From CAZYBU01 sp964645775 (GTDB lineage: Bacteria; Spirochaetota; UBA4802; UBA5550): 64,000 nucleotides of DNA. Each line of letters starts with the position of its first letter. Within the stretch, counting starts at the first letter, position 1. The notes under the pieces are model-generated. The model was not told the origin of the DNA. It searched no databases and saw nothing but the letters and a program-made list of their open reading frames with translations. Position numbers and translations under genes: made by a program. The stretch is taken from NCBI GenBank assembly GCA_964645775.1, contig CAZYBU010000002.1, forward strand, positions 62,001 to 126,000, given 5' to 3'. This document shows, in pieces, positions 52,396-61,201 of this stretch.

Positions 52396-53011
52396 TTTTT
52401 CAGTAATGAGTGATAAGTGATGAGTAAGGAGTACCCTTTGCAACCAGGAAAAAGAAACCCTTCCATGCCAGCAAATTAAGCAGAAAAACTTGGTTCTTTA
52501 AAATTGCCTATATCTAAGAATCAATTTTAACCACTGCAAATCAAAACAAAAATAACGTATTACAGAAACCAGCAGCAGAACAAAAAAATGGCTGGCATAA
52601 CCAGTTTTTGAAAAGGTGCCCTTCATAAAACGCCCTACCTGGTATTATTCATAAAAAGAATAATTTCTGAACAGTCTGGCCGCCATGGATGGCGGCCAGT
52701 CACGCGAGGACGACAGGAGGGCCTCCGGAGCAGTGGCAATGATTCAGGTTAGTTTGATAGGCCCCGCGGCGAATAGCGGCTCCCGGCAAGGATGCCGCAG
52801 TGTCCAGCGCCGACAGGAGGTCGAAATCGCGCTGGACCGTCTTTCTTTGGTACTTTGATAAGCAAGGATGCGCCACTGCCGGGGCTGAACAGGATGTTCA
52901 AATTGCCCCGGCCTTTGACGCGACAAAGAAAGTACAACAGATTTAAGGAGAGCAAGGTCTCGCAAAAAAGATTTGGGGAAAGAATACGCAAAAGGAAAAA
53001 GCACCAATTAC
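52396..53011. repeat. Gene-free region with a repeat-like imported element (about 52676-52940)
   Basis: This 616-base stretch separates the convergent TPR and FecR genes. Its left third is AT-rich with no gene. At 52676-52699 there is an 11-base-pair inverted repeat (CTGGCCGCCAT-GG-ATGGCGGCCAG). From there to about 52940 the sequence is GC-rich and open in several frames without a credible start. The short inverted partners CTTTCTTTGGTAC (52849-52861 region) and GACAAAGAAAGTAC (52923 region) frame an inner segment containing AGCCCCGGC-type words. This layout resembles the mosaic intergenic repeats found scattered in many Gram-negative genomes, but I cannot name the family. Confidence 0.55.
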
Positions 53012-53734
53012 TCAGGGTGAAGGAACCCCGGTTGTCGGTTTCTCGGAGAAAGTCGGCTCCCTCTTCTCCGGTCTCAACTTCTCTGATCCGAGGGGATCAT
53101 TTTTGCTTTCCACTGCTTCACTTCCGGTACCCGGTCCCACCTTTCCGGTACCGAGTTTTCCCATCTCCACGGAACCATCATTATTCACGGTAATGTATTC
53201 ACCTTCTTTCAGGACAAGGGCTTCACGCTCACCTTCCGGATCATCTATCTCAAGAGAACCTTTATAACACTCCACACGTGTCTGATTAGTATCCTTCCTG
53301 ATGGAATACTCGGTTCCTCGAACAGCTGCCACCAGATTTACCGTTTCAGTTTTGAAACTATCCCCTTGTTTCTTATTCAGCGTTGAAAAGATTTTGAGAA
53401 ATCCTTTGGAAAGGAATATTTCACCATCAGCAGACCCTCTATTTTCGGCAGAGATGACTTTTTTAACCTCCATGTTTGCCTCCGGCCCTATCTCTATCCT
53501 CGTTTCTCCCATCGTCAGAGTAGCACTGGAATCGCTTCCGGTTTCAATACTGTCCCCCCTGAAAAGTTTCTGATCAACACGAGCTTTCTTCGTAGTACCA
53601 TCTTCCTTATGAACAATAACATTCCCCACAGCCATATGCAAGGTGGCGAAATCTCCCCTTGGCTTCTTCTTACAGGATACGATCAGGGGTATAACAATTA
53701 AAACAATTAAAACTATCAACAGTCTCTTTTTCAT
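53012..53734 (-). CDS. FecR-domain lipoprotein
   Basis: The protein has 240 residues. The lipobox is VIPLIVSC near residue 21. A FecR-type beta domain follows (LHMAVGNVIVHKEDGTTKKA, DQKLFRGDSIETGSDSSATL, ETVNLVAAVRGTEYSI). The C-terminal 60 residues are Gly/Glu/Lys-rich. In spirochaetes and delta-proteobacteria such proteins occur without a sigma partner and probably are envelope proteins rather than true sigma regulators. A GTGAGG ribosome site precedes the ATG. It is convergent with the TPR gene across the repeat region. Confidence 0.87.
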   Translation of the reverse strand: MKKRLLIVLIVLIVIPLIVSCKKKPRGDFATLHMAVGNVIVHKEDGTTKKARVDQKLFRGDSIETGSDSSATLTMGETRIEIGPEANMEVKKVISAENRGSADGEIFLSKGFLKIFSTLNKKQGDSFKTETVNLVAAVRGTEYSIRKDTNQTRVECYKGSLEIDDPEGEREALVLKEGEYITVNNDGSVEMGKLGTGKVGPGTGSEAVESKNDPLGSEKLRPEKREPTFSEKPTTGVPSP

Positions 53735-53847
53735 GCAAACCTCACCTTTACATTCATTAGTTTACTCTATATGACTATATCATTATACACTTTTTTATCA
53801 TACATGACAAATATTATTATTTGCCAAAAACCAGTAATTATTGCATT

Positions 53848-55992
53848 ATGAATCAAATCCAGATAATCCCTTTAGCTTTTATGAATTATACATATCTGTT
53901 CCTTCATATTGTCCTTACCATTACAATTTGCGCTACCCCTTTATACTCTAAAGAGGAACCTGTGTCGCATATTCATCTTTCAGAAAATTCAATTCCCTTA
54001 CGAGGAGATAACTGGAAGTATACCTATACAGATACAAGGGATACAATCCAAAACATGGAAGAATATACTACAGAATTGACATGGCGGGATTACAACTCCA
54101 AACGACCAGCCGATAATCCCTCACCTTACCCTTACCTTATCATTCGTATCCCTCTGCCAAATTATAGTTTTCAATGTCCGGTCATTGTTGTCCCCGCCCT
54201 TTCTTATTATGGCGCCTTTGAGGCCTATATAGATGGGAACAGGATATACAAAACTATTCTTCAGGACAAGTGGGCTGAGAAATACCTTACCCGACAGGTT
54301 CATCTGATTCCGCTTCCCTGCCAGACTAAATCTGACAGTATAGATTTTCTGCTGCACTCTAAAGAATCACATCCTGTAGAGCTTTCCCCTCCCCTGCGTC
54401 TCGCATCGTCATCCAGTGTTAAACGTCAACTTGTTCATCACACCCTTGAATTTTCCGCAATCGGTCTGGTTTTTATACTGATCGCTTTAATATCATTTAT
54501 TGCCGCTGTGCACATTCCATCCGAAAGGAGAAAACCTCTTTCATACTCGATTTTATCCGTTACAGCAGGTTTGTACCTTCTGGTCAACGCGGATCTTACA
54601 AGAGAAATTTTTGAGTTGCCTCACCTTATCTCCTGGTATGTTTCTATGGTGGCCTTTTACTCCTTTCCTGTTGGCATGTTCTCCTTCCTTGAATATAATC
54701 TGGATCGTCCGCTGAAACAGGTGAACCGTGTTCAATGGAAACTACATCTGATTTTTGCTATGTTTGCCATTTCTCTGGAGGCACTCGGAATACTCGGATA
54801 TATGTCCCTGCTTCCCTATTTTCTTATGCTGCTGGGGGTCAATATTATTGTAGATTTCGTTTTGAGTCTCCCGGTTTTTTTCAATGAAAGAAGAGAAAGT
54901 GGTTCAACAAGCCTGTTCAATAAAAAGATAATCACCCTCGGAGAAATAATATTTTTCTTTTCAATTATTCACGATATACTCGCCACCTTCCGTGTAATAC
55001 ACACAGGTCGATCCTTTTTTCATATTGGACTGCTAATATTTACTCTGTTCCTTGCCTACATCCTGATAAAAAATTACATTGATGCTGAAATTAAACTCCG
55101 GAAAAATTCACAGGAACTTAAGGAAAAGTCGAACCAGCTGGAAGAGTACTCCCATAATCTTGAAGAGAAGGTCAGAGACCGAACCCTGGAACTCCAGGAA
55201 AATATTGTTCTTCTGGAAAAGGAGATCGCCCTCAGGGAAGACATTGAGAAAAGACTGATTGAACATGAATCAAAACTGGAAGATCTTAATGCCACAAAGG
55301 ATCGGTTCTTTTCGATTATTGCGCACGACCTGAGAAACCCCTTTAACAGTATCATCGGGATGTCCGGGTTAATCAATCAGCAGTCAGAAAAACTCGAGAA
55401 AGAGAAAATCATCGAGTTTGTACAAGATATACATTCCTCATCCCTGATAGTATATAAGCTCCTTGAAAATTTTCTGGAATGGTCGAGATTACAGAGGGGA
55501 ATCATTAAACCAGAGCCGGAAGCACTTTCCCTTAATGACTATTTACAGGAGAGTCTTTCCATCCATCAGAATCTGATTCATGATAAAGCTATAACTGTTA
55601 CCCGCGAAATCCGCAAAGATATGACTGTCTATGGGGATGGAAACATGTTTCGGACGATATTACGTAATCTTATTTCCAACGCAATCAAGTTTACACCCCG
55701 AAAAGGCACCATTGCATTGCGGGCAGAACGGAATGGTGATATGGTTAACCTTTCTGTGGCGGATACCGGTGTGGGTATTCCTGAGGATGTTGTACCCCGT
55801 CTTTTTGATATTGATCGGCAGCACTCAACAAAAGGCACTGAAAGGGAAGCCGGATCAGGCCTCGGACTTATACTATGCAAAGAGTTCATCGAAAAAATGA
55901 AAGGTTCCATAACAGTTACCAGTGAAAGCGGAAAAGGAAGCGTCTTTACGATTCTTCTACCGGCCCTACCGGAAAAGGAGGTTATCACTTAA
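53848..55992 (+). CDS. 7TMR-DISM-type membrane histidine kinase
   Basis: The protein has about 714 residues. The start is uncertain (TTG 53821, ATG 53848 or ATG 53881), and none has a good ribosome site. A signal peptide (LFLHIVLTITICATPLYS) and an extracellular domain of about 170 residues resembling 7TMR-DISM-E2 come first. Seven membrane helices span about 200-410. A coiled coil leads to HisKA (DRFFSIIAHDLRNPFNSIIG) and HATPase_c (NLISNAIKFTPRKGT, VADTGVGIPEDV, GSGLGLILCKEF). It has no receiver, so a separate regulator is needed, but none is adjacent. The gene is visibly more AT-rich than its neighbours and sits next to an imported-looking repeat, which hints at transfer. Confidence 0.85.
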   Translation: MNQIQIIPLAFMNYTYLFLHIVLTITICATPLYSKEEPVSHIHLSENSIPLRGDNWKYTYTDTRDTIQNMEEYTTELTWRDYNSKRPADNPSPYPYLIIRIPLPNYSFQCPVIVVPALSYYGAFEAYIDGNRIYKTILQDKWAEKYLTRQVHLIPLPCQTKSDSIDFLLHSKESHPVELSPPLRLASSSSVKRQLVHHTLEFSAIGLVFILIALISFIAAVHIPSERRKPLSYSILSVTAGLYLLVNADLTREIFELPHLISWYVSMVAFYSFPVGMFSFLEYNLDRPLKQVNRVQWKLHLIFAMFAISLEALGILGYMSLLPYFLMLLGVNIIVDFVLSLPVFFNERRESGSTSLFNKKIITLGEIIFFFSIIHDILATFRVIHTGRSFFHIGLLIFTLFLAYILIKNYIDAEIKLRKNSQELKEKSNQLEEYSHNLEEKVRDRTLELQENIVLLEKEIALREDIEKRLIEHESKLEDLNATKDRFFSIIAHDLRNPFNSIIGMSGLINQQSEKLEKEKIIEFVQDIHSSSLIVYKLLENFLEWSRLQRGIIKPEPEALSLNDYLQESLSIHQNLIHDKAITVTREIRKDMTVYGDGNMFRTILRNLISNAIKFTPRKGTIALRAERNGDMVNLSVADTGVGIPEDVVPRLFDIDRQHSTKGTEREAGSGLGLILCKEFIEKMKGSITVTSESGKGSVFTILLPALPEKEVIT

Positions 55993-56265
55993 CTATCCAC
56001 ACAACATTTATATATGGATCCCGTATTTATTCCTTAAATCTATTTGCTATAAAAATCTATTGTCCCTCCCTGCAGGGGACGCATCGTATCCTGTCTCAAG
56101 TCAAACCGGGACACCCGCAAAGCCTATTTCGACAAAAATCAATAAACCTGAGGATATCCAAAAAGGGGACCCTCATTTTTATTTAACCTTTCAGGCATTA
56201 TCATATATAAATTAATTTGACATCTGGCTTTTCCGGATCATAGTAAAAGTAAACGGAGGTACACC
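55993..56265. other. AT-rich intergenic region before glpK
   Basis: These 273 bases contain the inverted pair GTCCC/GGGAC (within GTCCCTCCCTGCAGGGGAC) shortly after the kinase gene, without a T-run, and the glpK promoter near the right end. No open frame of note was seen. Confidence 0.5.
56217..56246 (+). promoter_or_regulatory. Sigma-70 promoter of glpK
   Basis: TTGACA and TAGTAA are separated by 18 bases. The ATG follows 20 bases later with a GGAGGT ribosome site between them, so the leader is short. Confidence 0.5.
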
Positions 56266-57762
56266 ATGGGAACATCTTTTATCCTCTCCCTGGACCTGGG
56301 AACCACGGGAAACCGTTCCTTCTGTCTGGACGAGAAAGGAAAGGTCATCTCCAGTTCTTACAGGGAGTTTACTCAGCATTTTCCAAAGCAGGGATGGGTC
56401 GAGCACGATCCGGAGGAGATCTGGCAATCTGTAAGCAGGCTCATACCTGAGACACTGGAGAAAGGAAACCTTGAAGGAAAAGACTGTCTCGGTATCGGCA
56501 TCACCAACCAGCGTGAAACGGCCGTTATCTGGGACCGGAACACCGGAAAACCGATCCATAACGCCATTGTCTGGCAATGCCGCCGAACGGCGGATATTTG
56601 CCACCGTCTCAAAAAGGAAGGGCACGAGGATACCTTCCGTACGAAGACAGGCCTTCTCATTGACGCCTATTTCTCCGGCACTAAGATCACCTGGCTTCTG
56701 CAGAACGTAAAAGGGGCCCGCGAAGCGGCCAATGAAGGCAAGCTCGCATTCGGAACCATCGACAGCTGGATAATCTGGAAACTGACCGGGGGCAAGAACC
56801 ACGTGACGGACATGACCAACGCATCACGGACGCTACTTTTTAATATACATGATTTTAAATGGGACTCCGAACTGCAGAATATTCTGGAAGTACCTGGCTC
56901 CCTCCTGCCCGAGGTGCAACCCCCGGCCTCTGTTTTTGGAGAGACCTCCGGTGTCCCCGGACTCCCGGATGGTACCCTTATCGGTGGCGTGGCCGGAGAC
57001 CAGCAGGCCGCCATGGTGGGCCAGAACTGCGTCACTCCCGGCACATCAAAAAACACGTACGGCACAGGCTGCTTCGTCCTGCTGCATAATGGCGGAGATT
57101 CCGTCATATCGAAACATGGCCTGCTCACCACAATTGTCAGTGACCCGAAGGGTGAACCCGCTTACGCCTTCGAAGGCTCAGTTTTCGTGGCGGGAGCTGT
57201 CATCCAGTGGCTTCGGGATTACATGAACTTCTTCGAGGAGTCATCCGTGTCGGAAGAGATGGCCCTCTCCGCCGACGGTGATGACGGTGTAGTCTTTATT
57301 CCCGCCTTCGTGGGCCTTGGCGCACCTCACTGGAACATGGACGTGCGGGGAGCGATCTTCGGCCTGACCCGCTCCACCACACGGGAACAGATTACCAGGG
57401 CCGCCCTCAAATCGATCGCGCACCAGTCGATGGACGTCATGATCGCCATGGAGGAGGATTCCGGCAAAAAAATCGAGGAACTTCGCGTTGACGGTGGAGC
57501 CACGGCCAACCGATACCTTCTCCAGTACCAGTCAGACATCCTGAATATCCCGGTTCTGGTGCCGGAAAACCCGGAGACCACGGCTCTCGGCTCAGCCTAT
57601 CTGGCCGGAATCAGCGCGGGTCTCTATAAAACAATTGACGAAATCGCGTCGTTTAATACAATATCGGAACAGTACAAACCTTCCATGGACAACTCTCTCA
57701 GGGAGAGAGAACGGAAACACTGGAAGGACGCGATCAACACACTGCTTGGAAATAAACAGTAA
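56266..57762 (+). CDS. glpK: Glycerol kinase
   Basis: The protein has 498 residues, the normal length. Family signatures are ILSLDLGTTGNRSFCLDEKG, GWVEHDPEEIWQS, GIGITNQRETAVIWDRNTGK, DAYFSGTKITWLLQN, KNTYGTGCFVLLHNGG, FVGLGAPHWNMDVRGAIFGL and ELRVDGGATANRYLLQYQSD. It phosphorylates glycerol to glycerol 3-phosphate. It appears alone, without a glycerol facilitator or GlpD nearby, and shares a transcript with the small MshEN-like gene that ends at a terminator. Confidence 0.98.
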   Translation: MGTSFILSLDLGTTGNRSFCLDEKGKVISSSYREFTQHFPKQGWVEHDPEEIWQSVSRLIPETLEKGNLEGKDCLGIGITNQRETAVIWDRNTGKPIHNAIVWQCRRTADICHRLKKEGHEDTFRTKTGLLIDAYFSGTKITWLLQNVKGAREAANEGKLAFGTIDSWIIWKLTGGKNHVTDMTNASRTLLFNIHDFKWDSELQNILEVPGSLLPEVQPPASVFGETSGVPGLPDGTLIGGVAGDQQAAMVGQNCVTPGTSKNTYGTGCFVLLHNGGDSVISKHGLLTTIVSDPKGEPAYAFEGSVFVAGAVIQWLRDYMNFFEESSVSEEMALSADGDDGVVFIPAFVGLGAPHWNMDVRGAIFGLTRSTTREQITRAALKSIAHQSMDVMIAMEEDSGKKIEELRVDGGATANRYLLQYQSDILNIPVLVPENPETTALGSAYLAGISAGLYKTIDEIASFNTISEQYKPSMDNSLRERERKHWKDAINTLLGNKQ

Positions 57763-57773
57763 GGGAGGGCGTA

Positions 57774-57977
57774 ATGGCAAAACCGCTTCTTGGCGAGATC
57801 CTTCTTGAGAAGGGTGAGATATCCCAGGAGCAACTGGACAGGGCCCTTGAAGTGCAGAAAAAAGAGGGAGGTCTGATCGGTATCATCCTCGTTACTCAGG
57901 GCGCCATTACCGAGCAAACCCTCGTTCGATACCTGGCCCTCCAGGCGGAAAAAATAACCGGTTCAGTTGACGAATAA
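57774..57977 (+). CDS. Free-standing MshEN/T2SSE_N-like domain protein
   Basis: The product has 67 residues, and a GGGAGG ribosome site lies five bases before the ATG. The sequence LLGEILLEKGEISQEQLDRA, then GLIGIILVTQGAITEQTLVRYL, follows the two-helix repeat of the GspE N-terminal/MshEN domain, which in some proteins binds cyclic di-GMP. No ATPase domain follows. It lies 11 bases after glpK, so both are co-transcribed. A link between glycerol kinase and a possible nucleotide-binding domain is only a suggestion. Confidence 0.75.
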   Translation: MAKPLLGEILLEKGEISQEQLDRALEVQKKEGGLIGIILVTQGAITEQTLVRYLALQAEKITGSVDE

Positions 57978-58003
57978 CCTGAACCTTCGTTTAATCGACA
58001 TTA

Positions 58004-58036
58004 CAAAAAAGGTGGGTTCGTAACCCGCCTTTTTTC
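58004..58036. terminator. Bidirectional terminator between glpK unit and ilvE
   Basis: AAAAAAGGTGGGTT-CGT-AACCCGCCTTTTTT forms a stem with one wobble pair, with an A-run before and a T-run after. It can stop transcripts from both the glpK side and the ilvE side. Confidence 0.9.
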
Positions 58037-58037
58037 G

Positions 58038-59066
58038 TTAAACCTCGAATAACCAGCCGTGGCTGTCTTCCATGTCCCCGGTCTGTATACGGGTCAAACG
58101 GTCGTAGAGAGCGGAAATGACCGGTCCAGCCTCATCTCCACTCCCGAAGAACAAATCCTTACCACGATAATGTATCTTATTTACCGGGGTAATAACGGCT
58201 GCCGTCCCCACAGCCCCGACCTCGTCAAAACTCTCCAGCTCGTCAACGGCCACCGGTCTTCGTTCAACGCCCATGCCCATGTCCCGGGCCAGAACCTCGA
58301 GGCTGCGGTTCGTTATGCTCGGCAGGATGGTCCTGGAATCCGGGGTAACGTAGGTATCCCCGCGGATAGCGATAAGGTTGGAGGTGCTGAATTCGTCGAT
58401 CCATTTCTTATCGCGGGCGTCCAGGTAAAGGGCCACCGGATATCCTTTGTCATTGGCGAACTGGCTTCCCGCCAGGCCGGCAGCGTAGTTCCCGCCTACC
58501 TTGCAGTCTCCCACTCCCAGGGGAGCGGCACGATCATAATCCTCCACGACAAGGGCCTGAACCGGTTTGAAACCGCCTTTGTAGTAAGGCCCCACAGGCG
58601 TGGCGAAGACAACAAAGAGATACTCCTCCGCCGGTCCAAGGCCTACCTTTGCTCCGGCACCAATGACAAGGGGACGTATATACAGGCTCGCGCCCGTTCC
58701 ATGGGGCGGGACAAACCTGATATTGGCCTCAACCACCCTGCGGACAGCGTCAATGAACATATCCACCGGCACCTCAGGAATAAAGATCCTTCGGCTGCTC
58801 CACTGGAGCCGTTTCCCGTTTTCATCCGGCCGAAAGGTGACGACACGGCCATCCCGGGTTTCGAAGGCCTTCAACCCCTCAAAGGCCTGCTGGCCGTAGT
58901 GGAGTGCGGGGGCAGACATGTGAATCTGCAGGCTGTCCTCTGAGACAAGCTCTCCTTCTCCCCATTCCCCCTCTTTCCAGTGATATCGGATATTATAGTC
59001 CGTCCGAACATAACTGAAGGGCAGGTTTTTCCATTCCAGATCGGGCCGTTCGATGGTTCGTTTCAT
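58038..59066 (-). CDS. ilvE: Branched-chain amino acid aminotransferase
   Basis: The protein has 342 residues with an ATG start. Fold-type IV signatures: LHYGQQAFEGLKAF, the PLP-lysine segment CKVGGNYAAGLAG, the IDEFSTSNLIAI strand and ILPSITNRSLEVLARDMGM. The length and KVGGNYA motif match the longer branched-chain transaminase group shared by eukaryotes and some bacteria. It forms or degrades Leu, Ile and Val with 2-oxoglutarate. It is transcribed from its own start toward the shared terminator. Confidence 0.96.
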   Translation of the reverse strand: MKRTIERPDLEWKNLPFSYVRTDYNIRYHWKEGEWGEGELVSEDSLQIHMSAPALHYGQQAFEGLKAFETRDGRVVTFRPDENGKRLQWSSRRIFIPEVPVDMFIDAVRRVVEANIRFVPPHGTGASLYIRPLVIGAGAKVGLGPAEEYLFVVFATPVGPYYKGGFKPVQALVVEDYDRAAPLGVGDCKVGGNYAAGLAGSQFANDKGYPVALYLDARDKKWIDEFSTSNLIAIRGDTYVTPDSRTILPSITNRSLEVLARDMGMGVERRPVAVDELESFDEVGAVGTAAVITPVNKIHYRGKDLFFGSGDEAGPVISALYDRLTRIQTGDMEDSHGWLFEV

Positions 59067-59120
59067 GACAGTCCACCCCTTCCTTTGGTAGCAAGCAGGA
59101 TACCTGAAGCTCCCCTGTTG

Positions 59121-60542
59121 TCAAGCAGTATGAATAAAGTCAGACAGTTCCTTTCGAAGAAGTTCGATCTGTCGTTCTATCTCACGTCGTGCGGTACTTC
59201 CCCTGGAGAGCTTCCGTTCCGTAGAACCTGCCGGTGTTATGACATCCACAACATCATCCTCCGCGAGGGGAGCGAATTCCCGGATCTTTTCGGCCGTCAG
59301 GGAGAAAAAATCGGCCCCTGCCTCCTCACAGTGCCTGACCAGTCGGCCAACGATCTCATGGGAACTCCGGAAGGGAACACCCTTTCTCGCCAGATAATCG
59401 GCAAGATCCGTGGCCGTGGAAAAATTCCGGTAGAGGGCCTTCTCCATGGCCTCCGGTCTTGCCTGGAACGTGGAGATCATGGCGGTCATCCCCTCCAGGG
59501 AGATGAGAAGGGTATCCAGGGAATCGAAGAGGGGCTCCTTGTCCTCCTGAAGGTCCCGGTTATAGGTAAGGGGGAGCCCCTTCAGGGTGGTCAGGAGGGC
59601 GGTGAGGTTGCCGTAAACCCTTCCGGTCTTTCCGCGGATAAGCTCCGCCAGGTCCGGATTCCTCTTCTGGGGCATGATGGAGGAACCGGTTGTAAGTTCA
59701 TCCGAGAGGCGAATAAAGGCGAACTCCCCGCTTGACCAGAGGACCAGTTCCTCGGAGAGGCGGGAGAGGTGCATGGCGCAGACAGCCATCTGGTAGAGAA
59801 AATCGAGCAGAAAGTCGCGATCACTTACGGCGTCCATGGAGTTTTCAATAATATATTTGAATCCCAGTTCCTGCTGAAGAAATTCCCTGTCGTTCTCGTA
59901 ATTGACCCCGGCCAGCGCCCCGCTTCCAAGAGGCAGGGCGTCGGCCGATTCTAGGGCGAACTGGAGCCGCTTCAAGTCACGGATAAACATCCAGGCGTAG
60001 GCCATGAGATGATGGCTGAAGCGTACCGGCTGGGCCGCCTGGAGGTGCGTGTAACCGGGCAGAACAAGATCCAGGTACTCCTCCGCCCGATCGAACAGAC
60101 TCCCCGTTAACCGAACCAGGAATTCATTCAGTTTTTTTCCTTCGTCCAGAATATACATGCGTGTATCCAGGGCAATCTGGTCGTTACGTGACCGCGCGGT
60201 GTGGAGTTTGCGTCCGGCATCGCCTATCCGTTCCGTCAGCCTGGCCTCAATGTTCATATGTATATCTTCCAGGGCGAAGGAAAAGGGGAAGATACCCTCT
60301 TCGATCTCATTCTCTATTTCAGCCAGCCCCCTTCGGATTTTCACAAGTTCATCCTCTTTCAGAATGCCCATATTCCTGAGCATGGCGGCATGGGCCAGGG
60401 AACCCCTGATGTCCTGACGGTAAAGGCGCTTGTCGTAATCGATGGATGCGGAGAGACGTTCCGTAATCTCTGAAGTCTGGCCTTCAAAGCGTCCGCCCCA
60501 GAGTTTTTTTGAAGCGCCTGTGGTTTTCTTCTTTTCTGTCAT
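59121..60542 (-). CDS. argH: Argininosuccinate lyase
   Basis: The protein has 473 residues. Signatures are KLWGGRFEGQTSEITERLSA, LHTARSRNDQIALDTRMYIL, YTHLQAAQPVRFSHHLMAYA, the ALPLGSGALAGVN segment and the superfamily GSSIMPQKRNPDLAELIRGK. It splits argininosuccinate to arginine and fumarate in arginine synthesis. No argG or other arginine gene is adjacent. Confidence 0.98.
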   Translation of the reverse strand: MTEKKKTTGASKKLWGGRFEGQTSEITERLSASIDYDKRLYRQDIRGSLAHAAMLRNMGILKEDELVKIRRGLAEIENEIEEGIFPFSFALEDIHMNIEARLTERIGDAGRKLHTARSRNDQIALDTRMYILDEGKKLNEFLVRLTGSLFDRAEEYLDLVLPGYTHLQAAQPVRFSHHLMAYAWMFIRDLKRLQFALESADALPLGSGALAGVNYENDREFLQQELGFKYIIENSMDAVSDRDFLLDFLYQMAVCAMHLSRLSEELVLWSSGEFAFIRLSDELTTGSSIMPQKRNPDLAELIRGKTGRVYGNLTALLTTLKGLPLTYNRDLQEDKEPLFDSLDTLLISLEGMTAMISTFQARPEAMEKALYRNFSTATDLADYLARKGVPFRSSHEIVGRLVRHCEEAGADFFSLTAEKIREFAPLAEDDVVDVITPAGSTERKLSRGSTARREIERQIELLRKELSDFIHTA

Positions 60543-60640
60543 TATATGAATGATCCTCTCTCGTCAATGCAGAGTATCCTTTTGACATTTCCCCATCTGG
60601 CAATAAAAAAACGGACTATTATGACACAGGACCTGTTACT

Positions 60641-61201
60641 CTACTCGAAGTCAGGCACCTCGATAGCGTCCGGATCCTCAGGTTCAGGTTTTGGAGGCGT
60701 ATAATCGTGAAGGACCGCCACCAGGTCGAACCCCTCCTGTTTTGATGGGAGCTGTTTACGGACACTAAGGTCATAGATCACACGAGCCGGCACCCGGCTC
60801 TTCGATTCGTCGTTCTGTGCCACGCACTGCTCCAGAGGAGTATCTATGAAGATGGCCCCGATGGTTTTTCTTCTCTCTTTCGCGAAAGAGAGAAAACGGG
60901 CTCTCGATTTTTCGGTAACAAAAGTGTTTATTAGAAGCACGGAGTGGTTATGATGTATATAATGCTCAACAACCTTTCTTTCCACGTGTTTAACCAGGGA
61001 GTCATTCTCCTCACTGAATTCATCGGCGTTCCACATCTTCCCGAATCGGGTCATCTCGAAAAGCAACCTGCGGATCTCAAGACGACTGACGCGGTAGAAG
61101 TCCCTGTTTTTGAAATACTGTTTCGAAAACTCGGTCTTACCCGCCCCGTAGAGTCCGCACAAAAGAACTATATCGAGTCCATAGAACTGAGATATCTTCA
61201 T
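60641..61201 (-). CDS. P-loop kinase-like protein
   Basis: The protein has 186 residues. The Walker A motif is LLCGLYGAGKTEFSKQYF near residue 15, and the conserved Arg pair is in RLEIRRLLFEM. VLLINTFVTEKSRARFLSFA and GAIFIDTPLEQCVAQN follow, the layout of polynucleotide/zeta-like kinases that phosphorylate small molecules or nucleic acid ends. The C-terminus is Pro/Glu-rich. The substrate is unknown. Its ATG overlaps the stop of the EthD-like gene in an ATGA arrangement. Confidence 0.8.
   Translation of the reverse strand: MKISQFYGLDIVLLCGLYGAGKTEFSKQYFKNRDFYRVSRLEIRRLLFEMTRFGKMWNADEFSEENDSLVKHVERKVVEHYIHHNHSVLLINTFVTEKSRARFLSFAKERRKTIGAIFIDTPLEQCVAQNDESKSRVPARVIYDLSVRKQLPSKQEGFDLVAVLHDYTPPKPEPEDPDAIEVPDFE

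Noticed and set aside
52744..53007. 87-codon minus-strand frame in the repeat region
   Set aside because: The element is open in several frames at once without ribosome site, which is typical for repeats rather than coding sequence.
60555..60575. TTGACG/TATAAT pair before argH as promoter
   Set aside because: The spacer is only 15 bases and the -10 would overlap the start codon, which would leave no leader.
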